From: an uncultured bacterium
GTDB lineage: Bacteria > Bacteroidota > Bacteroidia > Bacteroidales > Muribaculaceae
NCBI GenBank assembly: GCA_905214735.1
Contig: CAJMNI010000006.1
Span: 29,779-93,778 of the forward strand
DNA: 64,000 nucleotides
Direction: 5' to 3'
Of this stretch, positions 25,349 through 35,001 are shown piece after piece (within the stretch, counting starts at the first letter, position 1; each line of letters opens with the position of its first letter). The translations under genes were made by a program, and so were the position numbers. Under the pieces are notes generated by a model, which saw only the letters and a list, made by a program, of their open reading frames with translations, did not search any database and was not told the origin of the DNA.

Positions 25349-26818
25349 TTATGCAGTGGTGCCGCTGTAGTTGGCGGCCTGCATGTCGTCGGGAAGAGTC
25401 TTCATCTCCTCCTTCACGTCGTTCTTGTTTTTCGAATGGGCGGCGAATCGGCTCACGGAGAGCATGATTCCCAGCGCCGCCGACATCACGAGCACGCTTG
25501 TTCCCCCTTTCGATATCAGCGGGAGCGGCTGTCCCGACACGGGGAATAACCCGGTGACGATCGCCATGTGGACAAATGCCTGAAGCACTATCATCACGGC
25601 GCAGCCAAGGATGAGGAATGCCGGGAAAGCCCGGGAGCATTTGTAGGCTATTCGGCCCGCTCGGGCCACGAGAAGCATATAGAGCAACAGGATCAGCGCT
25701 CCGCCGACAAATCCGGTGTCTTCGACGATGATCGAATAGATATAGTCGGAGAAGGCGAGGGGCAGGCGCGCGCTCTCGCGCGAATTGCCCGGACCCTGGC
25801 CGAAGAGGCCGCCGTTGGCCTGGGCGAATTTCGAGAAGATCACCTGACGGTTATAGTCGTCGATGGGATCGTCGGGGTTGACGCCCTCTATAAAGCGGGT
25901 GATGCGCCCTTTGTGGGTGCCGGTGCGGTTCACACCTTCGTCTGACTCACCGACGACCAGGGCGCCCCCGGCTCCCGACTGCCTGATGAGCTGCTGCTCT
26001 TTCTCCACGCGGTCGAACTCGGTGGTGCTCGGAGTGACATATTTGATCGACACGAGAGCGGCCACGCCGATGGCGTAGATTCCCATCACGGTGAAGAACT
26101 TGCGCCACTGGATGCCTCCGATCAGCATCATGCAGATGCTCACGAGCATCAGCAGGATGGTGTTGGTCAGACCGTTGCGCCATAGGCAGGCACCGAACAC
26201 CACGACCACTATCCCGGCGACGATCACCCCTTTCGTGGTGACTCCGCCGGGCGTCTGGTTCTTACCCAATATCGAGGCCAGCAGACAGACCACCGAGAGC
26301 TTGACGATCTCGGCCGGCTGGATGGTGAAGCCTCCGATGTTGATGGCCCGCTGGGCGCCGTTGATTTCCTCGCCGATAAAGGAGGATAGCAGCAGCAATC
26401 CCAGCGACAGGATGGCGAAGGCCCATGCGAATTTGCTTATGATCGTGTAGGGGGTGCGCTGCAGCCAGAGCACGATGCCGAGGCCCATCACCAGAAAGAT
26501 CACGTGGCGGATGAGCGGACCGTAGACGTTTTCCCCCTTGATTTCAGTGCTGGAGGCGGAGAAAAGTTCCACCACGCTGATCACGAGGAGCATGATGTAA
26601 ATGCCCCAGATATAAGGGTCGGGGCGGTTGAATTTCTTGCTGGCCTTGGGGTCGGGCTTTTTTACGGCGGCCCTGCTGTCGGAAGCAGCAGTAGCAGCCG
26701 AAGCAGCCGTGGCACCCGCAGTCCGGCTTGGCCGGCTACCGTTTCTCGCGGCTACCGGTCGCCCGTCGATGGTCTCGCGGATGTCGAGTCCCCCGAGTAT
26801 TTCGTCGTTTTCTCCCAT
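25349..26818 (-). CDS. ftsW: Peptidoglycan glycosyltransferase FtsW
   Basis: SEDS-family polymerase of septal peptidoglycan with about ten membrane segments. 489 aa. An Ala/Pro-rich cytoplasmic lead of about 65 residues (with AGATAASAATAASDS) precedes the first membrane segment at YIWGIYIMLLVIS. The SEDS core motifs are QPAEIVKLSVV, GQGPGNSRESARLP and FSDYIYSIIVEDTGFVG, the last including the conserved acidic residue. It is paired with the FtsI transpeptidase encoded upstream. Confidence 0.95.
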   Translation of the reverse strand: MGENDEILGGLDIRETIDGRPVAARNGSRPSRTAGATAASAATAASDSRAAVKKPDPKASKKFNRPDPYIWGIYIMLLVISVVELFSASSTEIKGENVYGPLIRHVIFLVMGLGIVLWLQRTPYTIISKFAWAFAILSLGLLLLSSFIGEEINGAQRAINIGGFTIQPAEIVKLSVVCLLASILGKNQTPGGVTTKGVIVAGIVVVVFGACLWRNGLTNTILLMLVSICMMLIGGIQWRKFFTVMGIYAIGVAALVSIKYVTPSTTEFDRVEKEQQLIRQSGAGGALVVGESDEGVNRTGTHKGRITRFIEGVNPDDPIDDYNRQVIFSKFAQANGGLFGQGPGNSRESARLPLAFSDYIYSIIVEDTGFVGGALILLLYMLLVARAGRIAYKCSRAFPAFLILGCAVMIVLQAFVHMAIVTGLFPVSGQPLPLISKGGTSVLVMSAALGIMLSVSRFAAHSKNKNDVKEEMKTLPDDMQAANYSGTTA

Positions 26819-26856
26819 ATAAGATTCTTGGTCATTAGATTTGTGAGGCCGGCGTG

Positions 26857-28212
26857 TCAGTCGGCGTTTTTCTCTTTGAGGGCGCGCACTGCGGCCTTGA
26901 ATTTGTCGCCGCGGTCTTCATAGCTCGAGAAGAGGTCGAAGCTGGCGCAACAGGGCGAAAGGAGCACAGTGTCCCCTTTCTGAGCGAGCTCGCGGCAGGC
27001 CGCCACTGCATCTTCCAGCGAATGGGTGTCGCGGATTTCTTTCACCTTGCCCCCGAAGAAGTCGAGCAGCTTGGCATTGTCTTTACCCATGCAGACGATG
27101 GCGCGAACCTTTTCCGACACGAGTTCCTCGATCTCCGAATAGTCGTTCCCCTTGTCTTTGCCGCCGAGAATCAGCACTGTCGGCGTCTTCATGCTTTCGA
27201 GCGCATACCAGGTGGAATTGACGTTGGTGGCCTTTGAATCGTTGACCCATCTCACTCCGTCGACCTCACGGACGAACTCCAGGCGATGCTCCACGGCTTC
27301 GAAATCCATAAGAGCCTCGCGGATGGTGTCTTTCTTGATCTTGAGGATGGAGGCGGAAAGTCCGGCCGCCATTGAATTGTAGAGGTTGTGAAGGCCGGAG
27401 AGGGAGAGTTTGTCGCGCGGAATGTCCCATACCTCCATCGGAGTGTCGAATTTCACGATTCCGTTCTCCACGTAAGCGTGGCTGTCGGGCTCCTTGTGCT
27501 CGCTGAAGGGGAGCTGCATCGCCTCCACCTGGATGTTGCGGATCTGGGCCTTCACGATCGGATCATCCTGCCAGTAGATGAAGTAATCGTCGGGAGTCTG
27601 GTTGCGGAGAATCCGGAACTTGGCCGCCACATAATTCTCCATCTTGTGGTCGTAGCGGTCCATGTGGTCGGGCGTGATGTTCATGATCACGGCGATGTTG
27701 GCCTTGAAGTCATACATGTTCTCCAGCTGGAAGCTCGAGAGCTCTATCACGTAGATCTCATGGTCTTCGCGGGCCACCTGGTAGGCAAGGCTCTTGCCGA
27801 CGTTTCCGGCAAGCCCCACGTCGAGGCCGGCCTTGCGGAGAATATGGTAGGTGAGTAGGGTAGTGGTGGTTTTCCCGTTGCTGCCGGTGATGCAGACCAT
27901 GCGGGCGTCGGTGTAGCGGCCCGCGAATTCGATTTCCGAAAGCACGGGCGTCCCCTTTTCCATGAATTTCTTCACCAGGGGGGCTGTCGGCGGGATGCCG
28001 GGACTCTTCACCACGATGTCGGCGTCGAGAAGAAGGCTTTCGGTGTGGCCCCCCTCCTCGAAACGTATATCTTCATCCTGCAGCATGCGGCGGTATTTTT
28101 CCGGGATCTTCCCCATGTCGCTCAGGATCACGTCCATTCCCTTGACTTTGCCGAGCACTGCGGCTCCCGCGCCGCTTTCGCCTCCGCCCAGCACCACTAA
28201 TTTTTCTGCCAT
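26857..28212 (-). CDS. murD: UDP-N-acetylmuramoylalanine--D-glutamate ligase
   Basis: 451 aa. It adds D-Glu to the peptidoglycan precursor. The N-terminus LVVLGGGESGAGAAVLG is the UDP-binding loop. The ATP loop is TGSNGKTTTTLLTY, followed by ELSSFQLENM and NITPDHMDRYDHKM; the C-domain has WVNDSKATNVNSTWYAL and ILGGKDKGNDY. It lies 38 bases upstream of ftsW and 66 bases downstream of mraY. Confidence 0.97.
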   Translation of the reverse strand: MAEKLVVLGGGESGAGAAVLGKVKGMDVILSDMGKIPEKYRRMLQDEDIRFEEGGHTESLLLDADIVVKSPGIPPTAPLVKKFMEKGTPVLSEIEFAGRYTDARMVCITGSNGKTTTTLLTYHILRKAGLDVGLAGNVGKSLAYQVAREDHEIYVIELSSFQLENMYDFKANIAVIMNITPDHMDRYDHKMENYVAAKFRILRNQTPDDYFIYWQDDPIVKAQIRNIQVEAMQLPFSEHKEPDSHAYVENGIVKFDTPMEVWDIPRDKLSLSGLHNLYNSMAAGLSASILKIKKDTIREALMDFEAVEHRLEFVREVDGVRWVNDSKATNVNSTWYALESMKTPTVLILGGKDKGNDYSEIEELVSEKVRAIVCMGKDNAKLLDFFGGKVKEIRDTHSLEDAVAACRELAQKGDTVLLSPCCASFDLFSSYEDRGDKFKAAVRALKEKNAD

Positions 28213-28278
28213 TTTATATAAGTGCGGTTAATTGTCTGAAATTGAATAAAGTTAGTTTTATAAGTCTCTCTCCTCCGA

Positions 28279-29544
28279 TCAGCGGATCTTCAGCGTCACG
28301 AAAGTGAGCGCGGCCAGAAGGATGCCGACGATCCAGAAGCGCGTGGTGATCTTCGGCTCCGGAATTCCGTGGATCGGATGATTCCATTTCACCTTCATCG
28401 TCGGGTCGGCGTCTTTCTGGAAATGATGGTGGAGCGGGGTCATCTTGAAGATGCGCTGCCCTTCGCCATATCTCTTCTTCGTGTATTTGAAGTAGGCCAC
28501 CTGCATCATTACCGAAACGTCTTCGAGGAAGAAGACCAGGCAGAGCAGGGGGATCAGCAGCTCCTTGCGGATGAGGATCGCGAAGACCGCGAGCACGCCT
28601 CCGAGCATAAGGCTTCCGGTGTCGCCCATGAAGACCTGGGCCGGGAAGGCGTTATACCAGAGGAAGCCGACGAGCGCCCCGATGAAGGCGGCGGCATAGA
28701 CCACCATCTCCTCCGAGCCGGGGATATACATTATGTTGAGATAGCTCGAATAGATCACGTTGCCCCCCAGATAAGCCATTATCAGGAGGGCCACCCCGAT
28801 GATGGCCGAAGTCCCCGCGCAAAGGCCGTCGATTCCGTCGGTGAGGTTGGCGCCGTTGCTGACCGCAGTCACCACAAACACCACCACCATCACGAACACC
28901 AGCCAGCCGAGCGTCTCGGCGGCCTGCTTGTCGGGAATCCACGACGTGAGCCATTCATAGTTGAAGTTGTTGTTTTTCACAAACGGGATGGTGGTCTGCG
29001 GCGATTTTATCTGCTGCTGGCTCACCACGATTTCCGTTTCGTGGGTAGGGGAGACCTCCACCTCGAAATTCTCGCTCATGCGGATGGAAGGGGAGAGCCA
29101 CATCGTGATGCCGACGAGCAGGCCGAGGCCCACCTGTCCGGTCACTTTGTATTTCCCTTTCAGGCCGTCTTTGTTATGGAATTTGAGTTTGCGGTAGTCG
29201 TCGAGAAAGCCGATGGCTCCCATCCAGAGGGTGGCCGTGAGCATGAGAATCATGTAGATGTTGGAGAGATTCCCTATCAGCAGGCAGGGCACCACGATCG
29301 AGAGGATGATGATGATTCCGCCCATCGTGGGCGTTCCTTTTTTCTGCATCTGCCCCTCGAGACCGAGGTTCCTGACCTCCTCGCCTATCTGCATGCGCTG
29401 CAGGCGACGGATCACGGAGTGTCCGAAGATGAGCGCTATGAGCAGGGCGAACGCGAAGGCTATGCCGGCGCGAAACGTGATGTAGCTCATCAGGTTATGG
29501 CCCGGGAATGTGAAGTCCAGTTGATCGAACAGCCAGTAGAACAT
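28279..29544 (-). CDS. mraY: Phospho-MurNAc-pentapeptide transferase
   Basis: Membrane enzyme that transfers phospho-MurNAc-pentapeptide to undecaprenyl phosphate, forming lipid I. 421 aa against about 360 in E. coli. The ten-TM core shows GTPTMGGIIIILSI, FLDDYRKLKFHNKDGLKGKY, NLTDGIDGLCAGTSA and FMGDTGSLMLGG with catalytic Asp residues, then MTPLHHHFQK. An insertion of about 60 periplasmic residues (around SPSIRMSENFEVEVSPTHE) accounts for the extra length and is common in the phylum. Confidence 0.97.
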   Translation of the reverse strand: MFYWLFDQLDFTFPGHNLMSYITFRAGIAFAFALLIALIFGHSVIRRLQRMQIGEEVRNLGLEGQMQKKGTPTMGGIIIILSIVVPCLLIGNLSNIYMILMLTATLWMGAIGFLDDYRKLKFHNKDGLKGKYKVTGQVGLGLLVGITMWLSPSIRMSENFEVEVSPTHETEIVVSQQQIKSPQTTIPFVKNNNFNYEWLTSWIPDKQAAETLGWLVFVMVVVFVVTAVSNGANLTDGIDGLCAGTSAIIGVALLIMAYLGGNVIYSSYLNIMYIPGSEEMVVYAAAFIGALVGFLWYNAFPAQVFMGDTGSLMLGGVLAVFAILIRKELLIPLLCLVFFLEDVSVMMQVAYFKYTKKRYGEGQRIFKMTPLHHHFQKDADPTMKVKWNHPIHGIPEPKITTRFWIVGILLAALTFVTLKIR

Positions 29545-29574
29545 AACTTTCTGTGTTGAAATTGTCTAAATCGA

Positions 29575-31032
29575 TTATTCTTCGAAGGCGGCCTGCACCT
29601 CTTCGCGGTCGTCGAAGTGATGGCGGACGCCGTTGACTTCCTGATAAGGCTCATGCCCTTTTCCGGCGATGAGGATCACCGTGCCGGGGGCGGCCATCCT
29701 GACGGCCGTGCGGATGGCTTCGCGGCGGTCGGTGATGCAGAGCGTGCGGCGAAGTTCCTGCTCCGTGAGGCCTGCTTTCATGTCGGCGATGATTTGGTCG
29801 GGCTCCTCGTTGCGGGGGTTGTCGCTCGTAAGGATGAGCAGGTCGCTGCGGCATGCGGCCTCGCTGGCCATCATCGGGCGCTTGCCGTGGTCACGGTTGC
29901 CTCCGGCGCCAACCACAGTGGTAACCTTGCCTCCGGCGCCGACAATCTCGCGGATCGTGTCGAGCACATTGACCAGGGCGTCGGGCGTATGGGCGTAGTC
30001 GACGATGGCGTAGACTCCCTTGGGCGAGCGGAATGTCTGGAAACGCCCGGCCACAGGCACGAGCCGGCTCATGTTGACAAGCACTTCCTCCTCCTTGAAG
30101 CCGGTGAGGATCGAGGCGCCGTAGACCGCCGTGAGGTTATAGGCGTTGAAGCGCCCGGTGAACCTCACCTCCACGTCGTGGCCGTTGAGCTGGAGCAGAG
30201 TGCCGTCGAGTCGCGTCTCCACCACCTTGCAGCGGAAGTCGGCCTCGCTGCGCAGCGAATAGGTGTAGACATGCGCCTTGGTGTTCTGAACCATATACAT
30301 TCCCGCCTTGTCGTCGGCGTTGACCAGCGCGAAAGCGTCGGAATCAAGGCCGTCGAAAAACATTTTCTTGGCGTTCATGTAGTTCTCCACCGTCTTGTGG
30401 TAGTCGAGGTGGTCGCGGGTGAGATTGCTGAACACTGCTCCCTTGAATTTGAGGCCGGCGATGCGGCGCTGCTGGGCGGCGTGGCTCGACACTTCCATGA
30501 AGGCATAGTCGCAGCCTGCCTCCACCATTTCGGCCAGAAGCTCGTTGAGCGTGATCGGGTCGGGAGTGGTGTGGGTGGTGGGGATGGCGCGATCCATCAC
30601 GTAGTTGCACACCGTGGAGAGAAGTCCGGCCTTGTAGCCTTCGAATTTCGCCATCTCGTAGAGGAGGGTGGCGGTGGTGGTCTTTCCGTTGGTGCCGGTC
30701 ACTCCGACGAGCTTCAGCTTATGGGAGGGATGGCCGAACCATGCCGAAGCAAGGCGTCCGAGAGCCTCCGCCGAGTCGGCCACGCGGATATATGTGATGC
30801 CGTTCTCAAGGGTGGCGGGAAGGGCTTCGCACACGATCGCCCCCACATGGGCGCTCGCCACGACGGGTATATACTTGTGGCCGTCGGTGGTGACGCCTCT
30901 CACAGCCACAAACATCCCCTCTTTCCCCACTTTGCGGGAGTCGCTTTCCAGACCGACGATGTTTCTGTCGGTATTGCCGATGATCTCCAGAGCCTCTATA
31001 TCTTCAAGAAGCTTTGTCAACTTCATTGTCAT
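29575..31032 (-). CDS. murE: UDP-MurNAc-tripeptide ligase (meso-DAP type)
   Basis: 485 aa. The N-terminal domain has GLESDSRKVGKEGMFVAVRG, the ATP loop GVTGTNGKTTTATLL, and the carbamylated-lysine region HLDYHKTVENYMNAKKMFF. The substrate-selecting motif reads SDNPRNEEP, the DNPR form that specifies meso-diaminopimelate rather than lysine; this fits the presence of dapB in the same window. It is followed 30 bases downstream by mraY. Confidence 0.97.
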   Translation of the reverse strand: MTMKLTKLLEDIEALEIIGNTDRNIVGLESDSRKVGKEGMFVAVRGVTTDGHKYIPVVASAHVGAIVCEALPATLENGITYIRVADSAEALGRLASAWFGHPSHKLKLVGVTGTNGKTTTATLLYEMAKFEGYKAGLLSTVCNYVMDRAIPTTHTTPDPITLNELLAEMVEAGCDYAFMEVSSHAAQQRRIAGLKFKGAVFSNLTRDHLDYHKTVENYMNAKKMFFDGLDSDAFALVNADDKAGMYMVQNTKAHVYTYSLRSEADFRCKVVETRLDGTLLQLNGHDVEVRFTGRFNAYNLTAVYGASILTGFKEEEVLVNMSRLVPVAGRFQTFRSPKGVYAIVDYAHTPDALVNVLDTIREIVGAGGKVTTVVGAGGNRDHGKRPMMASEAACRSDLLILTSDNPRNEEPDQIIADMKAGLTEQELRRTLCITDRREAIRTAVRMAAPGTVILIAGKGHEPYQEVNGVRHHFDDREEVQAAFEE

Positions 31033-31085
31033 GATTCGATAATTTTATAGATGTTCTGCAGCGGCGCCGCAGCGCCGCTGCCGGT

Positions 31086-33215
31086 TTATACTTTGAGTTT
31101 CAGTTTTATTTTGTCTCCGCGGCGGAATATGGTGCCTGCGGGGATCGATTGCTCGGTCACGTATCCGGCGCCGTATATCCTGACGTTGAGTCCCCTCTCT
31201 TCAAGAATCCTCACTGCGGAGGGAGCGTCATATCCCACCACGTTGGGGACTGTCTGGCCGCCGCGCGAGGCGATGTCGGAGGCGATGCGGCGCATGCTGC
31301 CGGCGCCGACCATGCTCACCATCCTGTTGCCGTCGGAACGCAGCGAGGCGGCCACCACGGGCGTCGTCCCGGCCCGCTTGTCGGTATAGGTCGAGGCGTT
31401 GTTGAGCAGGCCGCGCGAATACATCTTGATGGCCATGTTCTTCACCACCTGCCCCGACGTGCGGTTGGCCGAGTTGCCGGCTCCGGAGAGCACGAGGCAG
31501 ATGCAGCTGTATTGCGGATTCTCATAAGGGAAGAATCCGGCGAAGGCGTAGCGGCGCTTCGAGGTGTTGTAGACGCCCTTTTCCACAGGATAAGCCGTGC
31601 CGGTCTTTCCGGCCACCATCACCCTGTCGTCGCGCACGAGGCGCGCCGTGCCGTGTTCGCCCCATACCACCTCCTTGATGCATTCGCGCACCATCCGGGC
31701 CGTTTTCTTCGAACAGATGGAGTCGCGGATATAGCTGATCTTGAGCACCGAGTCGCGTCCGTTTTCGTCGATGAGGCTTCTGACGAGATGTGGCCTCACA
31801 TATTTGCCGTCGTTGGCGATGGCGTTGTAGACCGAGAGGGTGAAGAGAGGCGGAAGCTCGGTGTTGTAGCCGTAGGCCTGGCGGGCGAGGTCAAGATGGC
31901 GGGCGGTGAGGGTTATGTTGTTCCCTTTGGAATCTTTGGGAAGGAGCTTGCGGATTCGCGGCGTGCATTCGCCGGCGATTCCCGACCTGATGGGCTCGAA
32001 AAATCCGAGGCCTTCGAGGCGGTCGTGCCATTTGGCGGGATCCTGGGCATATCCGCGGAAAATCACGCGCGAGATGCCGGTGTTGGAAGATTGCTCGATC
32101 ACCTGTTTCATGGTCTTCATTCCGCCGCCGTGGGGGTCGGAGGTGCGCATGAAGGGGGAGCAGTCCACCACATCGTTGACCGAATGGACCAGACCGTCTT
32201 CAAAGGCGATCATCAGCGAGATGGGCTTCATCACCGACCCCGGCTCGTAGGGGAGCACGGCGCGGTTGAGCGCCTCGCCGTAGGTTCCGTCCTCGAGCAG
32301 CTCGATGTTGGATATGGCCTTGATTTCGCCGGTCTTGACCTCCATCAGGATGGCTGTGCCCCATTCGGCGCCGGCTTCGGCGCAGATGTTGTGGAGCTCC
32401 TCTTCGAGCATGTCCTGCAGGTCGATGTTGATGGTGGTGTGGATGTCGTAGCCGCGCACGGCCGGAGTCGACACCCAGTTGGCGATGCCGTTGGTGAGGG
32501 CCACTTTCTTGGCCAGGCCGGGCTTGCCGTAAAGGAGGGAGTCGAGGTCTTTTTCAAGACCGGAATAGCCGTGGATCTCGTGGCTGTCGGCGGTCTCGTT
32601 GACGCGGCCGATGCTGCGGTAGGCCATGCGCCCGAAGGGATACATCCTGACGTTGCGCTTGGAGGCGTAGACGGGGATCCTCGTTCCCTTTCCGGTGAAG
32701 TCGCGCAGGAAGGGGAAGTTGCGGATGCGGTTGAAATCCTCCATGCTCTTCTTCTTGGCGATCACGAGGGCACGCTTCCTGACGCTGTCGGGCTTCTCGA
32801 ATTCGCGTTTGAGCTTGGTGTGCCAGGAATATTTTTTGAAGGTGTCGGCCGGAGCCGACGTTATGTTGGGACGGCGCGGATAATAGACGTCGAGCGAGTC
32901 GGCAAGGGAGTCGATCTGCGCCCAGGGGATGGCCGTCAGGTTTTTTATCTTGTTGTGGCGCAGGTCGAGCTTGATGTCGTAGACGCGCAGGTTGCAGGCA
33001 AGTATGTTGCCGTTGTCGGAGAGAATGTTCCCCCTTTCGGGCGAAATGGTGTCGACGGCCGAGAGCTCGCGGCGGGCCCGGTCGTTCCATGCGTTGGCCT
33101 CCACCACTGTCGTGGCGAAGAGTTTCCCCAGCAGCAATACGGCGAATATGATAAATCCTATCGTTATGATGCCGTAGCGGAAAAGAATGTGTGTCTTGTT
33201 GTTCTGCTTTGCCAT
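31086..33215 (-). CDS. ftsI: Septal transpeptidase (class B PBP) with PASTA domain
   Basis: 709 aa. An N-terminal anchor (ITIGFIIFAVLLLGKLFATTVV) precedes the PBP dimerisation region. The transpeptidase domain has the three active-site boxes: SxxK in PGSVMKPISL, SxN in EQSSNTGISR and KTG in VAGKTGTAYPV. The last about 65 residues form one PASTA domain (TVPNVVGYDAPSAVRILEE). It crosslinks septal peptidoglycan with FtsW and is a beta-lactam target. The 114 bases upstream toward ftsL are AT-rich without a recognised signal. Confidence 0.95.
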   Translation of the reverse strand: MAKQNNKTHILFRYGIITIGFIIFAVLLLGKLFATTVVEANAWNDRARRELSAVDTISPERGNILSDNGNILACNLRVYDIKLDLRHNKIKNLTAIPWAQIDSLADSLDVYYPRRPNITSAPADTFKKYSWHTKLKREFEKPDSVRKRALVIAKKKSMEDFNRIRNFPFLRDFTGKGTRIPVYASKRNVRMYPFGRMAYRSIGRVNETADSHEIHGYSGLEKDLDSLLYGKPGLAKKVALTNGIANWVSTPAVRGYDIHTTINIDLQDMLEEELHNICAEAGAEWGTAILMEVKTGEIKAISNIELLEDGTYGEALNRAVLPYEPGSVMKPISLMIAFEDGLVHSVNDVVDCSPFMRTSDPHGGGMKTMKQVIEQSSNTGISRVIFRGYAQDPAKWHDRLEGLGFFEPIRSGIAGECTPRIRKLLPKDSKGNNITLTARHLDLARQAYGYNTELPPLFTLSVYNAIANDGKYVRPHLVRSLIDENGRDSVLKISYIRDSICSKKTARMVRECIKEVVWGEHGTARLVRDDRVMVAGKTGTAYPVEKGVYNTSKRRYAFAGFFPYENPQYSCICLVLSGAGNSANRTSGQVVKNMAIKMYSRGLLNNASTYTDKRAGTTPVVAASLRSDGNRMVSMVGAGSMRRIASDIASRGGQTVPNVVGYDAPSAVRILEERGLNVRIYGAGYVTEQSIPAGTIFRRGDKIKLKLKV

Positions 33216-33329
33216 ATCCTTCCTCTGATCTTCTGTTTATCGGTTACATGATGATGAAAACTGTTGATGTTGATGATTGCGTTCTGCCGAACTGTTTATT
33301 TGATTTTGATGACGGGCTGTTGAATGCGG

Positions 33330-33725
33330 CTATTTCTCCTGATCGTCGATAATCTCGTAGGGAGGCTGCTCCTGAAATTCAAGGGCGAGCCCTTTCTCCT
33401 TGACGAGCCTTTTCATTTCCGATTCGCGGATCAGGGTCATATAGTTCGATTTCTCCTGCAGCTTGTTGCTCTCGGCGCGTTCGAGCTCGGTGTTGAGCTT
33501 GCGGATTTCCGCCATCCGGGTCTTGGTCTTGTAGCGGAGTCCGATCAGGGCGATCACCGAGACGAGGATCACGAGCATCAGCCAGACGTTCTGCCGGAAG
33601 AATTCCACGGAAATCGAGCGTCCGTAGCGGAATTCTTTCACCCAGCTGTAGCCTGCCTGCTTCTCGGCTTTCCTCTTCTTGGAGGCTGCGGGGGAATCTA
33701 TGTCGTTTTTTCTTTTTTTAGCCAT
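33330..33725 (-). CDS. ftsL: FtsL-like division protein
   Basis: 131 aa. A basic N-terminus (KKRKNDIDSPAASKKRKAEK) and a single membrane segment (VWLMLVILVSVIALIGLRY, about residues 50-70) are followed by a coiled-coil region of about 45 residues (IRKLNTELERAESNKLQEKS) and an acidic tail. FtsL sequences diverge too far for firm similarity, but topology and position between rsmH and ftsI are diagnostic. It would pair with a FtsB-like partner and FtsQ. Confidence 0.8.
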   Translation of the reverse strand: MAKKRKNDIDSPAASKKRKAEKQAGYSWVKEFRYGRSISVEFFRQNVWLMLVILVSVIALIGLRYKTKTRMAEIRKLNTELERAESNKLQEKSNYMTLIRESEMKRLVKEKGLALEFQEQPPYEIIDDQEK

Positions 33726-33770
33726 CTTGAAATTGAAATCATGAGTGTCGGGTCGGGGAGGGGCATGTCG

Positions 33771-34685
33771 TCACTCCCCTTTCAGTTGCGCTATGCGCAG
33801 TTTGGCGCTTCTGCTTCTCGGATTTCTTTCGATCTCCTCTTCCGAGGGGACGATAGGAGAGCGGGTCACTGCAATCCAGGGCGTTTCGGCGCGGCCGTAG
33901 AAGTCTTTCTCCATCTCTCCGCGGAAGTTGCCGGAGCGGAAGAAGTTTTTCACGAGACGGTCTTCTATCGAGTGATAGGTGATCACGGCGATCCGTCCTC
34001 CCGGCTTGAGCACCTTCAGGCTCTGCGTGAGAAGCGTCTTGAGCGCTCCCATCTCGTCGTTGACCACTATTCGGAGCGCCTGGAACACCTGCGCAAGGTC
34101 TTTCTTCTCCTGACGGGGATTGATCGATTTTCTCACTGCTTCGGCCAGGCGGAACGTGGTCTCGACCGGAGCGGCTTCTCTCGCGGCGATGATTGCCTGC
34201 GCCAGGGCTCCGGTGCGTTTCAGGTCGGTGTAGAGCCTGAATATCTCTTCCAATTCCTCTTTCGAGGCTTCGGCGATCACTGAGGCGGCTGTTTTCTCGG
34301 CTTTGCGGTTCATCCTCATGTCGAGGGGGGCGTCGGTGCGGAATGAGAATCCGCGGTCGGCGTCGTCGAAATGATGGAACGACACCCCGAGGTCGGCGAG
34401 TATGCCGTCGGCTTTTCCGGCATGGTAAAAGTGCAGGAAGTTGCCTATGTATCTGAAGTCGGAATGTACAAATGTAAATCGCGGATCGTCGGGAGCATTG
34501 TCGAAAGCATCCATGTCGCGGTCGAAACCGAAGAGTCGGCCGTTGTCTCCGAGCCGGGCGAGAATGGCGCGCGAATGGCCGCCGCCGCCGAGGGTGGCGT
34601 CGATATAAGTGCCGTCGGGCTTGATGTCCAGTCCCTTTATCACTTCGGGAAGAAGGGCGGGGATATGATAGGTTTCGCTTGTCAT
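33771..34685 (-). CDS. rsmH: 16S rRNA (cytosine-1402 N4) methyltransferase
   Basis: SAM-dependent methyltransferase of the ribosomal P-site. About 304 aa from the ATG at 34685, which begins MTSETYHIPALLPEVIKGL; a frame opening 21 codons earlier is unlike the family and was rejected. The motifs are YIDATLGGGGHSRAIL, GILADLGVSFHHFDDADRGF, SFRTDAPLDMRM, and the late VITYHSIEDRLVKNFF. It heads the dcw cluster; the mraZ gene that often precedes it is absent, and the next gene upstream is an unrelated surface protein. Confidence 0.96.
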   Translation of the reverse strand: MTSETYHIPALLPEVIKGLDIKPDGTYIDATLGGGGHSRAILARLGDNGRLFGFDRDMDAFDNAPDDPRFTFVHSDFRYIGNFLHFYHAGKADGILADLGVSFHHFDDADRGFSFRTDAPLDMRMNRKAEKTAASVIAEASKEELEEIFRLYTDLKRTGALAQAIIAAREAAPVETTFRLAEAVRKSINPRQEKKDLAQVFQALRIVVNDEMGALKTLLTQSLKVLKPGGRIAVITYHSIEDRLVKNFFRSGNFRGEMEKDFYGRAETPWIAVTRSPIVPSEEEIERNPRSRSAKLRIAQLKGE

Positions 34686-34848
34686 TGTGCTCGCTGATGT
34701 GGCTTTACGGCGCTGCGGCGCCGGGATGTGAGAGAAAGATCTGATCACGCAGTGTTGCAGCCTGAAAAAGACTGAGTTAGGGTGTCGGTGCAGGCTTTGT
34801 GGGCCGGAGTGGATGGCCGGTGGTTGCGCGCGCGTGCGTTTCAGGTTG

Positions 34849-34856
34849 TAAAGTTA
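34849..34856 (-). promoter_or_regulatory. Possible dcw cluster promoter
   Basis: TAACTTTA on the minus strand matches the -7 element except that its last base is A instead of G. It would give a leader of about 155 bases before rsmH. The region 34686-34943 is AT-rich and shows no other feature. Confidence 0.3.
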
Positions 34857-34943
34857 GTTATTTTTTGTAAATTATTTACATCTTTAAATCGCTTTCCTCG
34901 AAAAAAATTTATCTACAGGGGGAGTTTCGGCATTTCTGGGATA

Positions 34944-34975
34944 GAAAAAGGACGACTCCGGTTGGAGCCGCCCTT
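34944..34975 (-). terminator. Terminator of the GLUG-protein gene
   Basis: On the minus strand AAGGGCGGCTCC pairs with GGAGTCGTCCTT (two G-U pairs) around a four-base loop, followed by a T-run. It lies 26 bases after the stop of the large surface-protein gene. Confidence 0.75.
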
Positions 34976-35001
34976 CTTCGGCGATTGTGGTTGTCCGTGA
35001 T

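Noticed and set aside
31149..33251. 700-codon open frame antisense to ftsI
   Set aside because: Shadow of a gene with all three penicillin-binding motifs; the translation is rich in His/Val/Gly without recognisable domains.
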